A stretch of 64,000 bases of DNA from Merluccius polli (Eukaryota > Chordata > Actinopteri > Gadiformes > Merlucciidae). Within the stretch, counting starts at the first letter, position 1, and each line of letters begins with the position of its first letter. The notes under the pieces are model-generated. The model saw only the letters and a program-made list of their open reading frames with translations, was not told where the DNA came from and did not search any database. Where the stretch lies: NCBI GenBank assembly GCA_030340625.1, contig JAOPHQ010002280.1:62001-126000 (forward strand), written 5' to 3'. Shown here one piece after another: positions 23,011 through 35,627 of the stretch. Made by a program: the position numbers and the translations under genes.

Positions 23011-25867
23011 CAGTGTCAAAAAGTCTTCTTTCTAGTAACAGGGATATTGATTTTTTTTGTTGTCTTATTTGTCTTCTTGAGGCTGTTAGGTAGATGAGTA
23101 AAATGAATGACTGCACTTTTTGTTATTGACAGGTATTTTCCCCAAGTCAACAATTTTCAAGATTTAGTGAAATAAAACATATTGTCACTGCGGTTCAGCT
23201 CTCTAAACTGGAAGATTTTCAGCTGCACAAGTAGTTTTCCTCACATATGGAGTTTGCGCCTATGAGAGCCTCTGTTGACCGATCTCTCTCTCTCCTATTT
23301 TATCTGTAAAACGGGTTCACTTACTGCACTTTGACCCCAAAACAACAGTAATGGATTAAGATGGAATCTTCCTTTTACTACTTGCATTCCGACAAGTCCC
23401 ATCTCCTCACAGCTAACACTGGCTTTGATTGGTCAATGAAGCCTCTCAGAGCCTCAGGTGACCTCTAGTTTTATGTTTAGCTATTGGTTTTGTGTGGCTA
23501 TCTTCTCACCTTATATCTAAACTGCTTCTAACCTTTGGACCACTTGTGAAACACAAGAGCACAACATCACAGCAGTACTTCAAAGAGACAGTCAATCAAA
23601 GAGCAGGAGGCAGGATTTGCAGGACAACATAAAGGAAACGCTTGATTATGAATTGGTTTGGCTCTCATTGCTGTTTCCCCATTGAATGGCAATTTCTCCA
23701 TAACTTTTTGTGATGACTTCCATGTGATGAGGAACCTGCTTCAGGCACGTTCTCGTTCTCAATAGTTTCGATACTTAATTTCACTACAGGCCTACCGGTG
23801 AATCTTCTGCCCCTCAATGCCCTTGCCCCCTATCGACCCCAGGTCGGGACACCCAAGACTGAGGCAACCCATTCATCTGGGATCAATTAGCCCAGGAAAG
23901 CATGCTTAGCAGAGTGCCTATTTCTGCCTGAGCTCAGTGTAATGATAGGCTTCCAACCAGGGTTGCCTTTATTCTGGAAAAGTCCATAGATGCCTGTTTT
24001 TTTGTTGTTTCTTTTTCAGGGGTGCATCTGAGAATCTATTTCTGCCATTCTTGTTTTTCGGCTTTCCTGCCGCATTTGAAGTCTCGTTGCTTAATTAAGA
24101 CCTTGGGCCGACCATCATGGGCACGTACAGGAATTCTGCGCAAACCGGAATTCTAGTTTGATCCCAGCTCTCTGCATTTATTGTTGGGAAACCCCAAATC
24201 ACTTCCACACCTCACGTCCATGTTTTGCTCATTTGGTTTTATGTCCTATTTTTCACAGGTCTATAGTGTTGTGACTCTCGTTTCTGTCTTTGTTATTTCC
24301 CTCATGTGTATATTTGATTTATTTATTTGTTTTGTGTCAGCAGGAGCCCAGAAAATGAAATGGCTTCATTTGCTTTTCAGAAAATCGGATAGTCTCACTG
24401 CAGGCCCAACGTATTCTAGTGTGTTGGGTTTTATTTGGACACATTAACATCACCTTTTGTATATACACAATACCGTTCCATCACTATCATGGTTCTTCAT
24501 AACAGGAGAAAAAGGGATGGTATTTCTATAGGAAAACAACTGCATGCAGTAATTCCCTTATATCTTTGGAGTGAGTTACTCATCTTCTGCAAGCAGTATC
24601 AGATTGCAGCCAGTTAATCATATCTCTTTTAGCCACCAAACGCCAATCTGCTGATAAGCAGTGTAAACCAATCATCTTTTAACGTTTTCTTTTCTTCCTC
24701 TACTTTTTGGCTCCATCTCTGATCTAATCACCAGATTGCCATCTGTTAAACCATAGTGATCATTTCACTAATTCTGATGTTCAGTTGTTGCATGGAGCAG
24801 CATGTCTGATCACCAATGACCTTGAATGCTTGATAACTTGATGACATAAAGTTTCTTGTTATTTATTGTTCACACAATAACCTTGACAATTACATGCCTT
24901 CCGAGATGTAATCAAAACGTTGCCAATGGTAATGTAAGAAACCAGGTCTTTGATTAGCCTAATGTTGTCTGGATTCTTCTAAATGTGTGCACACTCAAAT
25001 AACTCTACCTGCTCCAGTGCAGTTGTGGCTAGCTAGATAGCACCTAGCTACTGCCAGGTGCTATCTCTGTTGTCATGTTGTCATCCACAGCGCGTGTGTG
25101 CGTGCGTGCGTGCGTGTGTGTGGGGGGGTTACCTGTTGGTCACTAGCTGGTCACTTCCTGCATTTTAGGTATCAACAGTGGAAAACTGTTTAATTAAAGG
25201 GACAATGATTACCGTGTTGTGGGGCAGGGGGGTTGTGATCATGTGGGTGGTTGATAAGTCTGAGTCCGTGGAGCATGGTGGATAAACTACCTGGTAGTGG
25301 TGTGACCTGTAGAGGAGAAGCAGGACGCCTTAAAGGTTTCCTCTTCCTGTCCATCGGCCGTTCTGTTGGCCCAGGGCCATTGTGGGATGGGGAGCTGGTG
25401 TCAGAAAGGGTGTGAATGGGGTTTAGATGTTAAGTGCACTGCTCATGGACGTGTGTCACAGAGGGAATTGGCGATTTCCTCTCTGGAATCAACAAATATA
25501 CTGTTTTGTGTGTGTGTGTGTGTGTGTCTGGGTCTGGGTGTGTGATATAATTCTCACTTACTCATCTTGTCCTGTCTTAACAACTACACTGGGAAGTGTG
25601 TTGACATCTGACCTTAAGGCAATGTGTACGCCCAGGCCAGTGGCAGGTTAGTGAGCGAAGATCACCATTATGCAAGTTTCTAATATTTTGATTTTATTTG
25701 AATCTCTTTGGTCCAATCTTTAATAGAATCGGCCTAATGTTGGATAATTTTATCTTTAACTGATTCATATGTGAATTGTGAATAGAATGTTGGTGTATAT
25801 TTGTGTGTGTGCATGTGCATGTGCACAGTTCACAGAAGAGAATGCCCAACATGCAAGTTATTCTAAC
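23011..25867. other. no recognisable gene upstream of channel exon 2
   Basis: Unique-looking sequence, probably intron 1 or 5' flank of the channel gene. I searched by eye for a first exon ending in a Q-T-L-type sequence before a donor and did not find one. GT-rich runs lie at about 25090-25120 and 25507-25528. Confidence 0.4.
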
Positions 25868-25898
25868 TGTGTGTGTGTGTGTGTTCCTCCCCTCCCAG

Positions 25899-26040
25899 AT
25901 GTATGGGCGCTACACCCAGGAGCTGGGGGTGTATGCCAAGGAGGAGGCGGCTCGCTTGCGGGATGGCGGTCAGCGACACTCGGTCAGCCGCACGCTGGAC
26001 CTGCTGGAGTACGACAAGGGACGCTGTGCCAAGTGTCGCA
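25899..26040 (+). CDS. clcn2: CLC-2 chloride channel, exon 2 (cytoplasmic N-terminus)
   Basis: This exon encodes most of the cytoplasmic N-terminal segment of a CLC-2 type voltage-gated chloride channel, a homodimeric plasma-membrane protein. It begins MYGRYTQELGVYAKEEAARL, includes RTLDLLEYDKGRCAKCR, and fits CLC-2 rather than CLC-1. The acceptor is CCTCCCAG ending at 25898; the donor is GTGAGT at 26041. The length of 142 bp starts in phase 0 and leaves one base, which joins exon 3 to give CRI-CTVRC. In mammalian CLC-2 this N-terminal region is tied to voltage- and volume-dependent gating (known for the family). The ATG here is internal: exon 1 should supply the true start and was not found. 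A TG tract (25868-25883) sits 15 bp upstream and a MITE starts 18 bp downstream. Confidence 0.95.
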
Positions 26041-26058
26041 GTGAGTACCTGCCCATAA

Positions 26059-26607
26059 AGATCTTTACACACCAGGGGCGTTTTTTTCGTGCGATTAATT
26101 TGCACATCATTACATTTTTTCGAACTGTTGTTTTTGTCATCAGTACTTTCACACTGAAAGCAAATATTACGTGGCAAAAAAGCGGCATCATTTTTTTTCC
26201 GGAACAAAGATGATTTTTCTGAGCTTTTTTCCAATTTTTCACACGCCAAATAAAGACGTTGTTTGCGTGCGTAGCAGACGTAACGTCACACACATAAAAA
26301 TGATAAAGACAATGGACTGAAGGACAACGTGTGGAGTAGCATCGCAAACAACTAGGCTATGATAGTGAGTAGCTTATGTAGTTTCTAAAAATAATATGTA
26401 TAATAATCTGTAGAGCTTCAGCTCCAATAGGAAGAAGTGGAACTCTCCTTATTTCTCTACCTTGTAAAGCTGGCGCAAATCTAGTTTTGCAACTGTCACA
26501 AATTCGCATCGCTCCCGGTATTAATAGTTTTGATGCAAAATATTTGCAGGTGAGCATTTTGCATTTTCTTGCTGTCTATTCATCACGCCCCCGGTGTGTA
26601 AAGCCCT
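26059..26607. mobile_element. Harbinger-like MITE next to exon 2
   Basis: Imperfect inverted ends share CTTTACACACC (AGATCTTTACACACCAGGGG on the left, AGGGCTTTACACACCGGGGG read inward from the right). They are flanked by TAA on both sides (26056-26058 and 26608-26610), the 3-bp target duplication typical of PIF/Harbinger. No transposase. It begins 18 bp after the last base of channel exon 2. Confidence 0.75.
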
Positions 26608-28215
26608 TAACGCCTTAAGTCACTTTAGAAAAAAGCATGACTAAACAGTACATTTTTAAAGTCTACCAACATTAAAATAAAAAGTCTGTTGATGGATTTA
26701 TCTCATGGCATCTTTGGGCTTGCTTGAAATATTCTGGCCGTCCATGTCTTGCTCATGATTGCATGTATTTTTGACACATAAATGTCACAAATCATTGCAA
26801 ATTCATGATACAGCATGAATCAACGCCCCACCCGTTATTTCCGACAGCTGTGCTTATGGTTTAAGTCTACGGCGTAGTTGGAGCATACGCTGGAATCCCA
26901 TATTTCTGATATTGTATCATATCAATGTATACTGAGGAGGACACATTGAGTTCAGGCTCAGCGTGGTTCATGCTTCATTAACTGGCATCATTGCATTTAC
27001 AGTAGAGAGATAGAGTGGTGTTCATTTTCTCACAGCCCATTTCCTCTTTCAGTGTGGTCTTGGGTCTTTGCCACAGTGTGACTTGTTGTTCTTGTCACAT
27101 TTTAGTCAATGTAATGTAGCCTGTTAAAGTTGAGCTTGATGTAGGCCTACTTTCTCATCTGTGACATTGTCATTGCGCTTAATTTTTTATTTAACAGTAA
27201 TATGTTTGATCCCACTAGGGTGACTAAGGGTTGCATGAGCACTAACTATCCATATAGGTCTAGCCTATTTGAAGTTGTCCATTTTGAATAGTTGTGGAAT
27301 ATAATCACACTTAAGTCTACAAGCATCTATCCATGTACATTCATTTAATATAGACATGACTCAAAATAAGAACAATCCAGGGTGTGTTCAGTGAAGTTCC
27401 TTCTCAATGTTTTCTTCATGCAGCCTTAGCAGTTAGTTAATTATTGTCATCATGAACACTCTTCTGTTTTGCTGTTGAAAAGGGTGTGTTCTCAGTGACT
27501 GTGATCGTGTTGTGGTGGAGAAAGTTTGACAATGATACAATCTTGCTATTAATTGTGTGCGTGTGCGTGTTTGTGTGGCATAAGTAGAACATAAAGGAAG
27601 TGTGTGTGCTTGTACATATTATTGAGCTATTTCATACACACATAATACTTCAATTATTTAATTCCTCATTATCTAATGTTCTCTCTTTCTGTCTCTCTGT
27701 CAATGACTGATGTGTTGGAAAAAAGCGCCCTCTGGTGTTTAGAACAATTTAATGCAACTGGTGTTCACACACCCTCTCCCGAATGCAGCGTGTGTGTGTG
27801 TGTGTGTGTGTCTGTGTCTGCGTGTCTGTGTGTGTCTTTGTGTGTGCTTGCTTTGCCTTTTGTCCTTTCAGCTCCCATCTAAGTGATGAGTTTAATAGTG
27901 ATGATTCAGCTTTCTACTCCCCCCTCCCACCACCACACTACCACACTACCATCCCACTCTGTCTCTCTCTCACACACACACACTCCACCCCCCCTTATCC
28001 ACCTTTTTTTCTACTTAATAGATGGCGAGGTCCCGTATGGCCTCAGAGTAATTATGTGTCTCCTAAGCACGACTGGCAATTTAGACAAGACAATTTTATT
28101 TATATAGCACCCTTCAAACACAAGGCCATTCATAGTGCTTTAGATCACATTTAAAAAACATGTAAATGATTACATTTTAAAAGACAGTTAAACAAGGAAA
28201 AAGGAATTACATCTC
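26608..28215. other. intron 2 sequence, no gene
   Basis: No coding signal. A GT microsatellite lies at about 27788-27812, and a CA/C-rich patch at 27960-27995. Confidence 0.5.
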
Positions 28216-29253
28216 TAGGGTTGCCAAATCCCAGAGTTTCAAATAAGGGACACCTCTTGGCCGCGTGCCAAGCCCCCCATTTTTGGGTCTAACCCCCCAA
28301 TTTTTTTTGTCAAACCCCCAAAGTGTGCGGTTATGGTTAGGGTATAGACTACATGAGAAACAGATTATCATTCAATAATTTATTTTTTCAAAATGTGCAA
28401 AATAACAGATTCTTCTCCAAATAAATTTAAACTATATTTTCACAGTTTTAAAACAATACAAATAGAATGTAAACAACAGTGGTAGTGCAAACATATTTGG
28501 CATCTTGAAATAAATCAGTGCAAAATCATAAACTAAATAAAAACACACCTTCTGAACAAAAAAACAATAAAGTGCTGTGTGTGTGTGTGTGTGTGTGTGC
28601 ATTAAAGCAGAAAACATATACAATTAATTCAAAGGCACATAACATACTTCCTTGGCAACTTGCACCCCCTGTTGGCAAACCCCAAAACTGCCTATGGAAC
28701 CAGAGATGATATCACGTCGTCCCTTATGCTCTCTAGCCACACATATTCTTTTTCCCACTCAGCTCTGTACTTTGTTTTTATTTTTTGTTTTTTCTTTGGT
28801 GGAGGAGGAGGAAGGTTGTTGTTGTTGACGTCCTCTTCTAACTCACTTTCTGACTCTGAGGTAGTTTTTTGCCTAGCAGCATCCATTTTTTTGTATACGG
28901 TAGTTGTGGACTGGAGGAGCACGGCGGTGAAATGGTTGCTAAGATACGATACTTCATAGTGATTGGCTCTGCTGCTGCACGCATGAAGAGTACTGACCAA
29001 TGAGCTAGCCCAGCGCGTTTCCAGACACCAGGTACAGTGTCTTGCTTCTTATTGCTTGTGTGTGTGGCCGTGGGAGGTGCGCACGCAGTCCGCAAGTGAG
29101 CGAGTGACTGAGAATCACCATAACGAGCTGTCATTCTTCCACGACCCCAAAATATGGAACAAAGTGTGTCCCGTATCAGTTAATTACGGGACAGGTCTTT
29201 TAGTTGCCAAATACGGAACGATCCCGTATTTTACGGGACGGTTGGCAACCCTA
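28216..29253 (-). mobile_element. hAT-like transposon with transposase N-terminus
   Basis: The ends are TAGGGTTGCCAAATCCC on the left and GGTTGGCAACCCTA on the right, flanked by 8-bp repeats TACATCTC (28208-28215) and CACATCTC (29254-29261), seven of eight matching. An 8-bp duplication is diagnostic of hAT. The right end carries CCCGTA/TACGGG repeats. A GT run sits at 28575-28600. Confidence 0.85.
28692..29000 (-). pseudogene. hAT-type transposase N-terminal fragment
   Basis: The minus-strand frame contains an acidic SESESELEED stretch, a Pro/Lys tract and KYRAEWEKEYVWLESI, a block that precedes a zinc-finger-like region in several fish hAT-family proteins. The zinc ligands and catalytic domain expected downstream are absent. 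The first in-frame ATG is near 29000, but MDAARQK (about 28885) is a more natural start. Likely a deletion derivative. Confidence 0.5.
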
Positions 29254-29261
29254 CACATCTC

Positions 29262-30840
29262 GCATGTCGAGAATTACCAAGCTAGCTTTCCAGCTAGAGT
29301 GGTGAAGATGAACACACACACACCACACACACTCTTCCTGGTGGTAGCTGTGGGTTACGACATTAGCTGCTGTGGGAGACCAGAATATATTTTCTGTCAC
29401 TGTGCATTAGTCTCATTCTTTCTCTTTCTTGGTATCGAGCACACGCACGCACACATACATACACACGCACATACACACACACCAGTAACTAATATGTATG
29501 TGTGTGTGTGTGTGTGTGTGAGGTAGACTTGTAGATAACATAGGGGCGCTGTATGCGTGCTTTACTCAGGAGTTGATTTGTTTTTGTTCCTAATCCTGAG
29601 CCCCCTAACAGGGATTGAAGGACATGCAATGTTTTTTCTTGGCTGGCTCTGGGATGGCCAGAGGTTGCAGAGGTAAGGGGGACAGTATGACGATGAGAAG
29701 AGCCACCAAAGCAAAACCACAATTAGTAGCAGTGGTAGGTAATAGTTGTGTGGACACAGTATACGAAAAAGGATGTATTAAGAAGTTACTGCTAAAACTT
29801 GCTAAGAATTTAAGCTTATATGCAGAACTTAATTTGTTTTCATTTTTAATGTGTTCTTTGTGTGCTCCTGCTACATAAAATAGCTGGAAAAAATGACACA
29901 CATAAGGTATGCAGCTGCTTTGCATGGATATGATCAGAAAGCCAGTGAGTTATTGTTGGACTTTCTATTCTAACCATTGTCCCAGAACACACATATTGGT
30001 GTCATTCATGTCTGTTTTACACTGATAGCATCTGCCTCCCACTCTGTTATCCCCTGTATGGGTAAACAGAAAAATCCCATAGTTGCATGAAGCGACAACT
30101 CTGTAAATATGTTTATATATTATATGCTTGAAAGATGGGCTGCCCATACTAGTTAATGTCAGCTTGCGACTGTACCATGCCAAAATATAGTTCACCTTTT
30201 AAACAGTCTACAGTGGCATGGATCGTCCAACAGGGGGCAGCCTGGTCCTGATCAGGAGTTTGAGTGAGAAACTGCACACTGGAAGCAAGAGACAGAGGGG
30301 GCAGATATAGAGGGCAGAGAGAGGAGGAGATCCTAAGTGTTTGTGTGTGTCCCTCTGACCGTCAATCAGTGAGACGACATCAACTAGACACACACACATA
30401 CACACACACACACACCAAATGACACATAATGCATTTATTTGGAGCATTTCAGGTTCAGTTTAAATGGCAGACAGGGTTAACCCTAATAGAATTCACCCCC
30501 ATATGCCAGCAAACAATACCGGTAATCCGATTCCCCCTGGCTGTAGGAAGAGGGTGATTGGATTAGCTCTTATGTTTTATTACTGTCTAAAGGTTGACGG
30601 CATATTGAGGCCCGACAATTGCTCATGTTAGACAATAGCTCAAATAACCATGCTATGTAGATGTGGATATGTAAGGGTGACACGAGCTTTGGTTGTTTTG
30701 TGTGTGTGTGTGTGTGTTTGTGTGTGTAGACAAGAAATAGGCTTCAGAGTGTTGTCACTCACTCTGGTTGCTGATGTCACAAACTCCCACATGGGGGCAC
30801 AACACACACACACACACAAGGGCATAACCATGGTATAGAC
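29262..30840. other. intron 2 sequence, no gene
   Basis: Several microsatellites: a GT run near 29499-29520, CA runs near 30392-30416 and a GT run near 30697-30728. No coding signal. Confidence 0.5.
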
Positions 30841-31080
30841 ATTGGGGGGGGTCCAAATGAGAGCCCTCCCCCAGATATTTTTTTTTTAAGTGCATCTCCC
30901 ACAATTATATGATATGTATATATGAAAATTCACACATTTAGAACATAGTTTTGAGGACAGGGTGCATCAGGGCTGAAAAAGGTGACAAAGCTGCAAACCC
31001 CCTAGGGGGGTCCGGGGGCATGCCCCCCCGTGAATATTTTTTTTAATATATAATTATATCGATTTTAGCGTCAGGATATA
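30841..31080. repeat. dispersed repeat fragment with G/C-rich palindrome
   Basis: The block GGGGTCCGGGGGCATGCCCC (about 31006-31025) is partly self-complementary. Together with the surrounding sequence it resembles a repeat common in fish and other animals. The class was not determined. Confidence 0.4.
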
Positions 31081-31907
31081 GGGACAAACTCACACTAGAA
31101 TTATTGTAATCTTACTGCTACAAAGGTAATGTAAGGGGGACATCAGTTCAGGGCACTTAAATGTGCAGAGCTGGGTCCAAAATTGTATTAAAGTGCATTG
31201 CATCCACAATAAAATAAAGTTCATCAAACAAAACAAAAACACAATATGCACAAATGACAAATCAAGAGAGAGAGAGAGACGGCCTTGCACACACAGTAAC
31301 TGTCAACAGTTACAGTGAGCGTGTACTCATGCTCTCACTCAGAGAGAGAGAGAGAGAGAGAGACCTTATTTATTCTTAACGTTAAGTTTGACATTTTGGC
31401 TGAGGAGCTCTTATGTTGTACTCATCGACAAAATGGTAATATTAGTAATGAGTAGTCCCAGAGCCCTAACGTCAGTAATGTTATACAAGTGGAATTTGGA
31501 ATCACATCCAAAGTGTGGCTAGCGTTCCCTAAATCAAAACAACTTAACCTTATCAGGCTAATTAACAGTCCCAAACTTGACATATTGTCATATAAGCCAA
31601 TTAAGGTTATCATGACACTACCTTAAGGCATGCGGGCAGTCAAAAACTGACCCCCCCAGAGACGGCCCTCTTCAGTCTCCACTCTTCTCAGGTGTGTTTG
31701 CCAAGCACAGAAGCCAGGAGTTTTTTGTTTTTTTTGACAACTCAGAAGGCGTGGTTCACATTTAATTTCCTGTGACTCTGTGACTCCATCCTCGCAGACC
31801 AAATCCCCCCCCCATTTCAAAAATGACCTATTTTGGATTAAAAATTTTCGATTTTCACCAAAAAGTGACATGTTTGCACTCCTTCCTTTAAATGCAAATT
31901 TAAATGG
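31081..31907. other. intron 2 sequence with AG microsatellites
   Basis: AG runs lie at about 31265-31278 and 31342-31362. Between them is a 39-bp segment (31279-31317) repeated exactly at 45930-45968. Otherwise nothing was recognised. Confidence 0.5.
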
Positions 31908-32265
31908 AATTGTAATGGGCGTAAGAGATAAGGGCCTAAGAGAGAAGCGTTTAGGGGAGCAGGACCAAACACTGGAAAAAGCCATACAGGTATGCCAAGC
32001 GAGAGAAGTAACGCAATGCCTTAAATGCATGAACAACGACAGGATATGTGAAGACGAGTATAAGGCGGAGATGGTTGCTAAGTCACACCACAACAACAGA
32101 CAACCCAGGCAAACCGCAAAGACAACGGCAGACAAGGACCATCAACCCCACACCTGCAGCAACTGTGGCAGAGGACACAGACCTTGACCATGCCCGCCTT
32201 CAGGAAAACGATGTTTAAACTGCGGGATGAGTAACCATTTTGCACGCGTGTGCAGAAAAAAAAAT
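31908..32265 (+). pseudogene. gypsy gag C-terminus with two zinc knuckles
   Basis: LREKRLGEQDQTLEKAIQVC matches the C-terminal capsid region of gypsy gag. It is followed by two CCHC-type knuckles: CSNCGRGH and, after an in-frame TGA near 32186, CLNCGMSNHFARVC. The upstream part of the open frame is not gag-like. Non-functional. Confidence 0.8.
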
Positions 32266-32399
32266 CCAAAAAAGCATAGAAAAGTGAATTATATCAAACA
32301 TGATGAAGGATCAGATGAGGAGGACATCAAATAACTCTTCATAGGATCATTAGAATCATCAGAACCGGACAATGAGGAATGGTCTGAAACTAACAGCAT

Positions 32400-33345
32400 G
32401 AACGGTACAGACGTGGAATTCAAAATTGACACTGAGGCCCATCATACCAGAAACGGATTTACCAAAACGGAAGGTAAAACCAACGATAAACACAAGACTA
32501 AGGGCATATAATGGGGAAAATCATCCCACACATGGCAATGTATCAATTGATTTTGAAACATGATAAACAAACATGTGAGAATGAGTTTTTTGTAGTCAAA
32601 GGCAAAAAAGCATGTATCCTAGGACTAAAGGCTAGTACTTTTATTAGGACTAGTAAAAATAGTACCCAAAGTCGACAGAGAAGGATTGGTGCATAATATT
32701 GAAGATGCAGATGCTGACGTATTTCAGGGAATAGGAAAACTTGTACATCAAAGATACATCTGAAAGACAATTACAAACCGGTGATCTATGCACCTCAAAA
32801 AGTACCGCTAGCTTTAAAAGTTAAGCTCAAGGCAGAGTTACAGCGACTGGAGACCCTAGACATTATTGAAAAAAATTGAAGAACCTACAGAATGGGTTCA
32901 ATTACTTGTGATAGTAGAAAGAAATTGTAAGCCGATGAGAATGTTCATAGACCCCTGGTTGCCCACCAGGGGAGAGATTTTTGGAAATCTGGCAAAGTGT
33001 TTTTCCAAATTAGACCCCTCTTCAGGGTTCTGGCAAGTATGTTGGACAAAGACAATTCTAAAATGTACTTGTTTAACACACCTTTCGGGCATGCTTTAAG
33101 AGGTTGCCATTTGGGCTGATCTCCACTCCTGAGGTTTTTCATGGGACAACACAACAAATCTTTGAGAAGGTGCCAGGTGCTAGGGTTTACATGGACAACA
33201 TATTGATTTGGGAAGCTACAATTGAACAACATGATGCAAGACTAAAACAAGCATTAGAAGCTGCTCAGTCTCATGGTTCAAATCTAAACCCAAATAAATG
33301 CAAGTTTAGAATAAAAAGACTTAGCATTAGAGTACAAACCAGGAA
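32400..33345 (+). pseudogene. gypsy protease and reverse transcriptase remnants
   Basis: FKIDTEAHH near 32420 looks like the protease D-T-G-A active site with the Gly lost. Reverse-transcriptase blocks follow in several frames: a VPLALKVKLKAELQRLE segment (about 32806-32850), a SKLDPSSGFWQV segment (about 33007-33042), and VYMDNILIW (about 33185-33211) where the Y-x-D-D box has lost its second Asp. Numerous frameshifts. Inactive. Confidence 0.8.
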
Positions 33346-33559
33346 AATAACTGCTTGTAGCCAACACTGTTGCAGCATATGACTGCAAAGAACAAAACCT
33401 GACGCATTAACAGAATGAAACAGTGCATGTAAACCTAGTAAGGAAGTGCTGCCCAGTTTCAGATGAAATGTGGTGAACAATAGCTCAGGCTGCAACTGAA
33501 GATGACAACCTTAAAAAGGTGATTAAAGAACTGACAAATGATTTGCCTGTATAGTCAAT

Positions 33560-34110
33560 ACCCACACCAGATGGGCATTTCATCGACAAATTGTCATAGA
33601 TGGAGTTCTATTCAAGGGTTCCAGATTGGATGTAATGCCATTTGGGGATATAAAAGACGGGAAAAGGCAGTACTAGAAAATAGAAGATAGCAGGTAGAAT
33701 ATACTGGTAGAACATGTGAAACCTGCCTTAAACGCAGAAATAAGCTAAGCAAATAACCAATGTGAGTTGGAATAGATCTCTTACTACATGGCAAGGACTA
33801 TGGACTGCTAATGGACTATTATTCTCATTACACAGAAATGGCGCAACTGAAGGACACCACAGCCAGTACAGTGATGACCCACATCAAGTCTATCTTCGCA
33901 CGCCATGGAATTCCCAATAATGTATAAACATCCACTATACCCCCAGTCCAACGGGTTAGTTGAAAATGGAGTTAAGATCGTCAAACTGCTCTTCAAGAAG
34001 GCACTGCACTCGGAAACGACTCATATCTAGCCTTATTAAATTACCGAGCCATGGCACTGGCTCATTGGCAGTCGCCTGCAGTGTGTTCAAAAGAAAACTA
34101 GATAAACAAA
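33560..34110 (+). pseudogene. gypsy integrase remnant
   Basis: GKDYGLLMDYYSHYTEMAQL (about 33790-33850) matches the first Asp region of retroviral-type integrases. HGIPNNV and a HYTPSPTG-like stretch (about 33905-33955) match the second Asp and catalytic Glu region, but stops and deletions remove the key residues. Inactive. Confidence 0.7.
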
Positions 34111-34310
34111 CGTGAGAACAAGGCTACCAGAACTTCTTGAATACCAAACGAGAAGAGGTAGTGACAAAGTGACTCGATTCAACAGGAGAGAGAAGTGCAA
34201 ACAAAAGAATGACATGGGCTCAAGAGCTTTGAGTTCTCCTTACAAAAAATTACAGTTAAGATACACAATGGAAAAACCTAAAACATTGATGCACGGGTAG
34301 TCGAAGCCGT

Positions 34311-35211
34311 GGCACCCGGGTCATATAGGGCCAGTCCGTAAGGGCTCCACAGAGGTTTAATCGAACAAATGTCATGGTGACGGTGAATGGAAATGTTTGA
34401 AGTTAATTAAAATTCTCAGATTTTGCTACGTGCAAATGTTTTGTTTGTTTTCTTTAAAAAAGTGTTGAAATGTGAGTTTCACGAGAAAAATGTGTTTTAT
34501 GTTATAATAAATGTCTTGCTGAGGGAGATTTGTTATATCCTAGTCGATGTGGGGCACAGACGTAATCTAAGGTGGGACCAGGTTAACCTGAAGTAGATGG
34601 GCGGGCACCAGACAGACACGAGTGCTGTACCTGTTCAGAATGAGAGCTTGAAAGTGGCGTTACAACTAAACCTATTCATGTCTGTGTGTTCATGCAAAAA
34701 CCAAAAAGGTGGTTGCGTGGCTACTGATCACAGGGTCGACTGTTCGATCCCCCCTTCCTACTATCATGTCAAAGTGCAAGATGGTTCACCTACATTCCTT
34801 TCCCAATTTTGAAGTTACAACCACAAATTATGTCTTATCTTTGTCATTATCATACCAATAGGCCTAACCACTTCTGCTACTTATCATACTAATACTTATC
34901 ATACTAATGCTACTTCTACTACTTATCATAATACATTTTGTTCTTGTTGTTGTTCTTGTTGTTGTTCTTCTTCTTTGTTTAAACTGTTTGACATTATTCA
35001 AATGGTTGTATGTTTATACTATAGTTCAGCTATTCAACATTTCAGCTATTCAACATTCAGCTATTCAACATTTATATACATCTTGAACTATGTGTTATAT
35101 TGTTATACCATTGTATGAGACCATTTCTGTGGGAATGCACCAGAGCCCTACTGGAATCAGTGATCACACTAAAACCTCTCTGCGCCCGCACACTTCAGCA
35201 CTGTATACACG
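34311..35211. other. no recognised feature; possible gypsy 3' LTR
   Basis: AT-rich sequence. Simple TACTTATCATACTAA-like repeats lie near 34876-34935, and CTTGTTGTTGTT runs near 34941-34970. Confidence 0.35.
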
Positions 35212-35490
35212 CACATCAGCACCGTGCACGTTCACATCAGCACCGTGCACGTTCACATCAGCACCGTGCACGTTCACATCAGCACCGTGCACGTTCACAT
35301 CAGCACCGTGCACGTTCACATCAGCACCGTGCACGTTCACATCAGCACCGTGCACGTTCACATCAGCACCGTGCACGTTCACATCAGCACCGTGCACGTT
35401 CACATCAGCACCGTGCACATTCACATCAGCACCGTGCACGTTCACATCAGCACCGTGCACATTCACATCAGCACCGTGCACACACACATC
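35212..35490. repeat. 21-bp minisatellite (about 13 units)
   Basis: A unit of CACATCAGCACCGTGCACG plus TT is repeated with almost no variation; a few units have ACA in place of ACG. Because 21 is divisible by 3, all frames stay open, giving heptapeptide repeats such as TSAPCTF or HQHRARS. GTGCAC within each unit is palindromic. Confidence 0.95.
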
Positions 35491-35627
35491 AACATAGTAC
35501 ACCTCTGTGTACTTCCAACTGCTGTTGGAAAGAATCGTAGGGGGAAACTGATGTTTTAATATTCTATATTTCTTACTCTTATATTCTTACTCTTATCATG
35601 TTCTTTTACTTCTTTTTAGCTTTTTAT

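Larger units (their letters stand above)
31908..34310 (+). mobile_element. decayed Ty3/gypsy LTR retrotransposon body
   Basis: Gag, protease, reverse transcriptase and integrase remnants occur in the canonical gypsy order (integrase last) but are split by many stops and frameshifts. The 5' part of gag is missing. I could not define LTRs; a candidate 3' LTR may begin after about 34310. Confidence 0.85.

Noticed and set aside
25863..26347. Minus-strand ORFs overlapping channel exon 2
   Set aside because: The + strand exon has clear CLC-2 similarity and splice sites; the opposite frames run into the MITE and have no family match.
31780..34330. Possible active gypsy element
   Set aside because: Multiple stops and frameshifts, lost protease Gly and lost second Asp of the RT box; no defined LTR pair.
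35090..35559. Four overlapping ORFs of 111-146 codons, and the idea of a CRISPR-like array
   Set aside because: Contiguous 21-bp tandem repeats with no spacers; open in all frames because the period is a multiple of 3.
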